This document shows, one piece after another, positions 6,860-10,909 of a DNA stretch of 10,909 nucleotides. The stretch comes from Oscillospiraceae bacterium (GTDB taxonomy: Bacteria; Bacillota; Clostridia; Oscillospirales; Ruminococcaceae). Positions within the stretch are counted from its first letter, which is position 1; each line of letters starts with the position of its first letter. Made by a program: the position numbers and the translations under genes. The notes beneath the pieces were generated by a model. That model had not been told where the DNA came from and ran no database searches. It saw nothing but the letters and a program-made list of their open reading frames with translations. Where the stretch lies: NCBI GenBank assembly GCA_016302225.1, contig JAEDOB010000052.1, positions 1-10,909 of the forward strand, written 5' to 3'.

Positions 6860-7302
6860 ATGTCGTCCCTCCAGTCCTCGGTGAAAAATCCGTCCTTCGT
6901 AAGCTTGACATAGTAAAGCCTGTCAAATCCCTCTGACATTGACGGGATAGTCAGTTTTCCGTAAACAGCGGCAACGGCTTTGTCGGGTATTCGCTTTTTG
7001 CCCTCTCTTTTTCGGTTTCGTTCCATACATTCCGAAATTGGCGAACTGAAATAGCAGCCGATTATCTCATATCCCGCTTCCTTTAACGGCTGAATATATC
7101 TTGCTCTGTCCTCGGGGGACGGGTTTGTGTTGTCAACAACAAAGTCGCAGCGGGCGTTAATGCACTCCGCAAGCAGCTTTTTTTCCTTGTTCCTTGTTTT
7201 CAGCGTATCGAGATTTATATGCACATATTCCCCGAAAAACTCTTTATAATATGAGGTTTTTCCGCAGGCGGGAACACCTGTGAAAATTATCGCCTTTGGC
7301 AT
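6856..7302 (-). CDS. PNKP-like polynucleotide 5'-kinase (P-loop kinase)
   Basis: Small P-loop kinase resembling the kinase domain of eukaryotic PNKP and phage T4 Pnk, which phosphorylates 5'-OH ends of RNA or DNA. Walker A is GVPACGKTS (9-17). The motif FVVDNTNPSPEDRARYI (54-70) closely matches the VDNTNP...RARYV segment I recall from human PNKP. An arginine-rich lid (ECMERNRKREGKKRIP, 91-106) and SMSEGFDRLYYV near the C-terminus also fit. No phosphatase domain is attached. ATG 7302 (148 aa) is preferred because the family starts right at the P-loop strand; a GTG at 7311 would add three residues, and the ribosome site (GAAGTGA) is weak for either. It is the first gene of the operon and overlaps the Thg1-like gene by ATGA, which argues for an RNA substrate. 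A general AAA_33 ATPase acting on another substrate remains possible. Confidence 0.85.
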   Translation of the reverse strand: MPKAIIFTGVPACGKTSYYKEFFGEYVHINLDTLKTRNKEKKLLAECINARCDFVVDNTNPSPEDRARYIQPLKEAGYEIIGCYFSSPISECMERNRKREGKKRIPDKAVAAVYGKLTIPSMSEGFDRLYYVKLTKDGFFTEDWRDDI

Positions 7303-7340
7303 ATGTATCACTTCATTTCTATTTTTATGTTAAATTGCCC

Positions 7341-7369
7341 TTGACAATACGCATAATGCGTGTTATAAT
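7341..7369 (+). promoter_or_regulatory. Perfect-consensus hicAB promoter
   Basis: TTGACA (7341-7346), exactly 17 bp, TATAAT (7364-7369): a full sigma-A consensus about 20 bp upstream of the HicA start. A promoter this strong is typical of toxin-antitoxin genes held down by their own antitoxin. Confidence 0.9.
7349..7361. promoter_or_regulatory. Palindrome in promoter spacer, likely HicB operator
   Basis: ACGCATAATGCGT is a perfect 6+1+6 inverted repeat placed wholly between the -35 and -10 boxes. A repressor bound there would block polymerase. HicB here has a ribbon-helix-helix type tail, and such antitoxins bind short palindromes in their own promoter, so HicB is the obvious candidate. Binding itself is inferred. 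Confidence 0.65.
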
Positions 7370-7389
7370 AATCATGCGGGGGTGAGTGA

Positions 7390-7575
7390 ATGAAATTTCG
7401 GGAAGTTGAAAAAATATTACTTGATGATGGTTGGTACTTCAAGAACGCAAAAGGCTCCCACAATCAATATAAACACCCCACAAAGCCGGGCAAAGTCACG
7501 ATACCAAAGCATTGCGGTGACCTTGACCCGAAAACAGTGAAAAGTATTATGGAGCAGGCAGGAATTAAAAAATAA
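7390..7575 (+). CDS. hicA: HicA toxin, mRNA interferase
   Basis: HicA is a small double-stranded-RNA-binding-fold ribonuclease that cuts mRNA and tmRNA and stops growth unless bound by HicB. The 61-aa protein has the family layout: MKFREVEKILLDDGW at the N-terminus, then KGSHNQYKHP with catalytic His24, then VTIPKH and a C-terminal helix with DPKTVKSIM. The length is typical. The start ATG follows GGGGGTGA. HicB follows after 31 bp, giving the toxin-first order usual for hicAB. It is divergent from the kinase/Thg1 operon. All key residues are present, so it should be active. Confidence 0.93.
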   Translation: MKFREVEKILLDDGWYFKNAKGSHNQYKHPTKPGKVTIPKHCGDLDPKTVKSIMEQAGIKK

Positions 7576-7606
7576 GCCCTTGGTATCTGCAGAACAGGAG
7601 GTAAAT

Positions 7607-8005
7607 ATGAAACTGATATATCCCGCAATTTTTGACAAGCTGGAAGACCGGGAAGGCTATTGCGTAACATTTCCCGACCTTCCGGGATGCGTTACTCAGG
7701 GAGCAAGCCTTTCCGAGGCGATTGAAAACGCTCAGGACGCAGCTTCCGGCTGGGTGCTTGATGAGCTTGAGGACGGCAATGCCGCACCGAAGGCTTCCGA
7801 TATTAGCTCGGTAAAATGCAAAAACGGCTGCTTTGTAAACCTAATAATGCTTGATATGGACAGCTATGCGGAAAAATACGGCGAAAAAGCCGTCCGCAAA
7901 AACTGCACTATCCCCGCTTGGCTTAACACTGCCGCCGAAAAGAGCAATGTAAACTTCTCGGCAGTGCTTCAAAATGCACTTATCAACGAATTGCACCTTG
8001 CATAA
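7607..8005 (+). CDS. hicB: HicB antitoxin
   Basis: HicB neutralises HicA and represses the operon. Residues 1-~65 have the HicB partial RNase H-like fold (KLIYPAIF, GYCVTFPDLPGCVTQG, LSEAIENAQDA). Residues ~95-132 (VRKNCTIPAWLNTAAEKS...NFSAVLQNAL) look like a CopG/ribbon-helix-helix DNA-binding tail: the strand-turn-two-helix pattern with the TIPAWL start is characteristic. ATG 7607 (132 aa) is chosen because AGGAGG lies at 7596-7601, 5 bp before it; an upstream TTG at 7580 in the same frame has no ribosome site. Its probable operator is the palindrome at 7349-7361. The stop is followed by a terminator at 8024-8055. Confidence 0.92.
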   Translation: MKLIYPAIFDKLEDREGYCVTFPDLPGCVTQGASLSEAIENAQDAASGWVLDELEDGNAAPKASDISSVKCKNGCFVNLIMLDMDSYAEKYGEKAVRKNCTIPAWLNTAAEKSNVNFSAVLQNALINELHLA

Positions 8006-8023
8006 TATCATGTTTTTCGCTTC

Positions 8024-8055
8024 TCCCCCGTTCCGCTCGGTTCGGGGGATTTTTT
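8024..8055 (+). terminator. Intrinsic terminator of hicAB
   Basis: TCCCCCG (8024-8030) pairs with CGGGGGA (8043-8049) around a 12-nt loop, followed by six T. The T-tract overlaps the stop codon of the convergent HAD gene. On the minus strand no T-run follows, so it is one-sided. Confidence 0.8.
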
Positions 8056-8692
8056 ATTCCAACAACCCTCTCAAATCCGCCATTATCCTCACATACGGAA
8101 ACATTTGAAATTCCTCCGCCGAGGTTTCCCCCGTAGTCACGGCTGCAAAGTCTATCCCCGCACGAAAAGCGGCTTCTGCGTCTGTCAGACTGTCCCCCAC
8201 ATATAGTATCTCGGACAACTCGGCAGGACAGCCCGCCGCAGCTTTCAGAACACCCTCGGGGTCGGGCTTCTGACGGCTTACATCGTCCCCGCCGACAATG
8301 ATACCGATAAGGTCATCATCGCCCGTCAGCTTCATAATATCCGTTATACGGCGGTGAAATTTCGTTGTGCAAATGCCGAGAAAAACGCCGTTTTCCCTAA
8401 GCTTATAAAGCGTTTCACGGGCGTAAGGCAGCCACTTTGCGGAGGGTGTCATTATCCTGTCCGCCTCTTCAACGAACAGGTCGTGAAATATCTTTGCATT
8501 TTCGGGGGACTTATCTCCCGTCAGCGTTTCATAGGTCTTCGTCAGACTCAGCCCGATGGTTTTGCGTATCTCCGTTTCCGACCGGGACGGTCTGCCCATC
8601 TGAGAAAGTGCATATCGGACGCTGCCGATTATGCCGCCTGTGGTATCTCCGAGAGTAAAGTCGTAGTCGAAAATTATTGCTTTGTAGTTCAT
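8054..8692 (-). CDS. HAD-superfamily phosphatase, phosphoglycolate phosphatase-like
   Basis: Haloacid dehalogenase-type hydrolase of subfamily IA, 212 aa, probably a soluble small-molecule phosphatase. All four HAD motifs are seen: FDYDFTLGDT with nucleophile Asp9 and general acid Asp11, Thr109/Thr110 in ICTTK, Lys142 in RQKPDPEG, and YVGDSLTD with Asp167 and Asp171. An alpha-helical cap lies between motifs I and II (~15-85), as in phosphoglycolate phosphatase and beta-phosphoglucomutase relatives. Motif I has Phe where most members have Gly (DxDGT), a mild variation. The ribosome site GAAAGGACC lies before the ATG. It is downstream of the second GGDEF gene in the same direction but separated by a terminator (8715-8741). 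The substrate cannot be told from sequence. Confidence 0.88.
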   Translation of the reverse strand: MNYKAIIFDYDFTLGDTTGGIIGSVRYALSQMGRPSRSETEIRKTIGLSLTKTYETLTGDKSPENAKIFHDLFVEEADRIMTPSAKWLPYARETLYKLRENGVFLGICTTKFHRRITDIMKLTGDDDLIGIIVGGDDVSRQKPDPEGVLKAAAGCPAELSEILYVGDSLTDAEAAFRAGIDFAAVTTGETSAEEFQMFPYVRIMADLRGLLE

Positions 8693-8714
8693 AGAAGGTC
8701 CTTTCTGCTATATC

Positions 8715-8741
8715 AAAAAACGGGGCTATCAAAACCCCGTT
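8715..8741 (-). terminator. Intrinsic terminator of the second GGDEF gene
   Basis: On the minus strand AACGGGG (8741-8735) pairs with CCCCGTT (8725-8719) around a 9-nt loop, followed by a T-run down to 8715. It ends 22 bp before the HAD start codon, so it could also work as an attenuator for that gene. Confidence 0.8.
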
Positions 8742-8755
8742 CTGAAAATATTTCC

Positions 8756-8792
8756 GTATTTCGCTCCCCGCCGAAGGCGGGGAGCGAAATAC
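8756..8792. repeat. Perfect 17-bp hairpin, 3' of the second GGDEF gene
   Basis: The arms 8756-8772 and 8776-8792 are fully complementary around a GAA loop. Its centre CCCCGCCGAAGGCGGGG is identical to that of the hairpin at 168-202, while the outer arms differ in sequence but keep perfect pairing. It has no T-tract; a conventional terminator follows it in the minus direction. Confidence 0.9.
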
Positions 8793-8844
8793 AATTATAA
8801 TACGTTGGTTAGGAAAATTTAGAATAATAATTTTCCCGATAGTA

Positions 8845-10722
8845 TCATTTCCCTCTCCGATTTTTCTTCTTGGACTTGTCCATATACATAAGCTCGTCGG
8901 ATTTCTTCAAAAGCTCCTCAAAATCACGGCTTTCACCGGGAGGAGATATGTAAATTCCCACGCTTGCCGAAACCTCGTAGGGCTTGCCGGAACAGCTGTT
9001 GTAAACCGCAAGCTGCTCTGCAATGCGCTGCTTAACGGAACCGTCCTCTGCGCCCTCGTAAACCGCCAGCATTTCATCTCCGCCGATACGGACGCAGAGC
9101 GCATTTTCGGGGCAGGCATATTTCAGCACAGCCGCAGCGGTGCTGATGGCGTTATCTCCCTCGTCATGACCGTAGGTGTCGTTGATGGGCTTTAAGCCGT
9201 CCAGGTCGGAGAGAACCACCGAGATAGAAGCGTTTTCGTCCAGATTATCGAGAAATTCCTTGTATCTGACGAGAAATCCCCCACGGTTATAAAGCCCCGT
9301 AAGAGCGTCCAGCTGATACATTTTCTCAATTCGGGTGATAAGATACTGCTGATAACGGATACTTTTAAAGCCGCCGATAGAATTGTTCAGACCCATTACC
9401 ACCTGGGGTATACTTATATAATTTTCTCTGATGTAGTTGTGATGCTGGAAGCAGACATATCCCATAGGCACATCAAGGAAATTCAGTGCTGCAAAAATGA
9501 TCGGGTGTGGATGCTTTATTCTGTTCACCAGGTCGGGAACAAGTTCGTCTGCGCTGAAATTTATGATAGGTTCGGGCTTATTGGTGTCGGTGTCAAACAG
9601 CAGGTGCATTTTCACGCCGAAGGGCGCACCTGTCGGCTTGGTATGGGGCTCAACGGTTTCATTTACGCAGTCATCGGTAAGCACGCAGCAGGTATCGTAA
9701 ATATATTCATTGAAAAAGCAGTCGGCAAGCTTGTCAAGAGTGCCGCTGTTCTGGGCATTTGCCGCAATATCAACAAACGCCCGCTCCTCCTCCTGATAGC
9801 GGTAGAGGATATTTCCGACCTCGTTGAGATATTCCGTAACATCAAAGGTCTGCTCGTCGTGACAGCCGCAGGATTCGGAGATGATAAGGGACGGCACCAC
9901 AAAATGCTCGCCGCAGATGTTTTTTCCGTCAAATTTATCGGATATAAGTTCTGCTATTCTTGCGGCAAGCTCGCCGTAATCGCAGCCGCAGGAGGTTATT
10001 TTCGGGATAGAATACAATATCTCACGAATTCCGTCAAAGCCCGACACCTTTACATCATTGGGGACGTTTACGCCGTGATGTCTGAGGACGCTGCAAACAG
10101 TTACCGCCATAGTGTCGTTAGCGCAGATAATGGCTTCGGGCAGCTTCGGACGCTTCAGCAGCTCCTCGGTGACGGCTATGGTGGGACGTGACCAGAATTC
10201 GCCGTAGCTTATCATATCCTCGGTGACGGTAACACCATGCTCAGCCATTACCTTGCGGAACACGTTTATTCTGTTATCGGAAAATTCGTTGTTTCTCATT
10301 CCCGCAACGAAATGGCAGTCGGTGTAGCCATGGTCGTCGATCATATGCCGAACGGTCTTTTCAAAGCCCTTTTCATAGTCAAAGCTGATATTTGCGCAAT
10401 TTCCAAAATTTCCGCCGATAGAAATAACGGGAACATTCCTGCTTATTGACTTTGATATAATATCCTCGACAGTCTGATCGTGTTTGATGCGTTCCTGAAA
10501 AACTATCATAGCGTCAAGTATATCGTAATTTATAAGCTCAAAGATAGTTCGCTCGCCCTGTTCGCTGGGGGAATTCCAGTAAAGGTCGGAGCAGGTGGTA
10601 AATACCAGAAGACGGCAGCCCATTTCTGTCAGTTTGGTGTTCAGCGCAGTGATAAAGTCGTGATTTACGTCGTCATGAATTCTGGCGGTACAAAGAGCTA
10701 CTATTTTGTATTTACCTAACAT
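8845..10722 (-). CDS. Diguanylate cyclase with LacI-type ligand-binding domain (GGDEM variant)
   Basis: Second sensor/GGDEF protein, 625 aa, colinear with the one at 584-2494 and clearly homologous (shared FDY...FEKTVRHMIDDHG, NEFSDNRINVFRKVMAEHG, PEAIICANDTMA, VSGFDGI). Residues ~7-300 are the LacI/PurR-type effector domain without a DNA-binding helix-turn-helix, ending in C285-G-C287. A middle domain I cannot name spans ~305-465. The GGDEF domain (~470-620) has D472-ALTGLYNRGGF, SDLDGLKPINDTYGHDEGD and the signature IGGDEM (547-551 are GGDEM), with Met replacing the usual Phe. The RxxD inhibitory site is absent (PENA in its place). No membrane segment is visible. ATG 10722 is preferred over a GTG at 10731, because that GTG lies inside the ribosome site AGAGGTGA. 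Its own promoter and terminator suggest a single-gene transcript, possibly reading into the HAD gene. Activity is likely but not certain. Confidence 0.9.
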   Translation of the reverse strand: MLGKYKIVALCTARIHDDVNHDFITALNTKLTEMGCRLLVFTTCSDLYWNSPSEQGERTIFELINYDILDAMIVFQERIKHDQTVEDIISKSISRNVPVISIGGNFGNCANISFDYEKGFEKTVRHMIDDHGYTDCHFVAGMRNNEFSDNRINVFRKVMAEHGVTVTEDMISYGEFWSRPTIAVTEELLKRPKLPEAIICANDTMAVTVCSVLRHHGVNVPNDVKVSGFDGIREILYSIPKITSCGCDYGELAARIAELISDKFDGKNICGEHFVVPSLIISESCGCHDEQTFDVTEYLNEVGNILYRYQEEERAFVDIAANAQNSGTLDKLADCFFNEYIYDTCCVLTDDCVNETVEPHTKPTGAPFGVKMHLLFDTDTNKPEPIINFSADELVPDLVNRIKHPHPIIFAALNFLDVPMGYVCFQHHNYIRENYISIPQVVMGLNNSIGGFKSIRYQQYLITRIEKMYQLDALTGLYNRGGFLVRYKEFLDNLDENASISVVLSDLDGLKPINDTYGHDEGDNAISTAAAVLKYACPENALCVRIGGDEMLAVYEGAEDGSVKQRIAEQLAVYNSCSGKPYEVSASVGIYISPPGESRDFEELLKKSDELMYMDKSKKKNRRGK

Positions 10723-10739
10723 TTTGTTCACCTCTGTTT

Positions 10740-10769
10740 CGGTATCACCCGTTACAGCGGATAATACCG
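10740..10769. promoter_or_regulatory. Imperfect inverted repeat in the leader of the second GGDEF gene
   Basis: CGGTAT (10740-10745) and ATACCG (10764-10769) flank an inner CCG/CGG pair. The repeat lies between the promoter and the ribosome site, ending 12 bp before the preferred start's AGAGGTGA region. It could be an operator or a leader hairpin; nothing similar is seen before the paralog at 584. Confidence 0.4.
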
Positions 10770-10781
10770 TATATATTTGTT

Positions 10782-10810
10782 ATTATAACACATTTTGACC
10801 GGAATTGCAA
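10782..10810 (-). promoter_or_regulatory. Promoter of the second GGDEF gene
   Basis: On the minus strand a -35 box TTGCAA (10810-10805), a 17-bp spacer and a perfect TATAAT (10787-10782), which predict a leader of roughly 50 nt before the ATG at 10722. The sequence from 10811 to the right edge shows no gene, repeat or site that I can support. Confidence 0.8.
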
Positions 10811-10909
10811 GGCTTTTTGTGGATTTTTGCTTGAATTATTGGGAAATTTATGGGAATATTTGGAATTTAGGGAGAAATCAGGCTTTGAATGTCCTAATTT
10901 TTACACATT

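Larger units (their letters stand above)
7303..7389. promoter_or_regulatory. Divergent control region between the kinase operon and hicAB
   Basis: This short segment must hold the promoter of the four-gene minus-strand operon as well as that of hicAB. On the minus strand a TTGTCA (7348-7343) overlaps the hicAB -35 box, and an AT-rich stretch downstream (7333-7320) could hold a weak -10, but spacing and sequence are poor. I cannot place the minus-strand promoter with confidence. Any HicB bound at 7349-7361 would sit close to it. Confidence 0.5.

Noticed and set aside
8054..8692. HAD gene as the missing phosphatase half of a split PNKP
   Set aside because: PNKP phosphatases are also HAD proteins, but this one has an IA-type cap and phosphoglycolate phosphatase-like motifs, and lies beyond hicAB on a separate transcript.
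8747..8830. Second copy of the MITE-like element around the hairpin at 8756-8792
   Set aside because: Only the 17-base hairpin centre is shared; GGAAAT-like bases nearby do not form matching inverted ends or a target duplication.
9439..10191. Plus-strand open frame (250 codons) opposite the second GGDEF gene
   Set aside because: It is a shadow of a well-supported sensor/GGDEF gene; its translation has no recognisable domain.

Overview
The window looks like chromosome from a moderately AT-rich, Gram-positive gut Clostridia, most probably a Ruminococcus-like member of the Oscillospiraceae. The signs are strong AGGAGG-type ribosome binding sites, consensus sigma-A promoters, LacI-sensor/GGDEF proteins, a small peptide deformylase of the Firmicute type and an Rpn-family nuclease remnant. 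This placement is inferred from gene content and style; no marker gene is present.

Layout. At the left edge (1-410, minus) is an Rpn-type PD-(D/E)XK gene cut in two by a 110-bp MITE-like element (153-262). Removing the element and one TAA direct repeat restores the reading frame exactly. A divergent promoter at 518-546 drives a plus-strand set: a LacI-type sensor/GGDEF protein (584-2494), a divergent peptide deformylase (2520-2933) and an alpha/beta hydrolase (2946-3710). These end at a bidirectional terminator (3715-3754).

Converging on it is a tightly packed minus-strand operon. In transcription order it encodes a PNKP-like polynucleotide 5'-kinase (6856-7302), a Thg1-like 3'-5' RNA polymerase (6098-6859), a LuxE-family acyl-protein synthetase (4977-6101) and a LuxC-family acyl-CoA reductase (3755-4996). 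The genes overlap by 4, 4 and 20 bp. The first two make a plausible RNA 5'-end repair pair: a 5'-OH is phosphorylated, then nucleotides are added 3'-5'. The last two make a fatty acid reductase-like pair without luxA, luxB or luxD. I know of no described pathway that joins the two halves, so this operon is the main candidate for a new system.

Divergent from it, across an 86-bp control region, is a HicA/HicB toxin-antitoxin pair (7390-8005). It has a perfect TTGACA-17-TATAAT promoter, and a palindrome in the spacer is a likely HicB operator. To its right are a minus-strand HAD phosphatase (8054-8692), a terminator and a long perfect hairpin. A second LacI-sensor/GGDEF protein (8845-10722, minus) follows, colinear with the first, with its own consensus promoter. 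The last ~100 bases hold nothing I can name.
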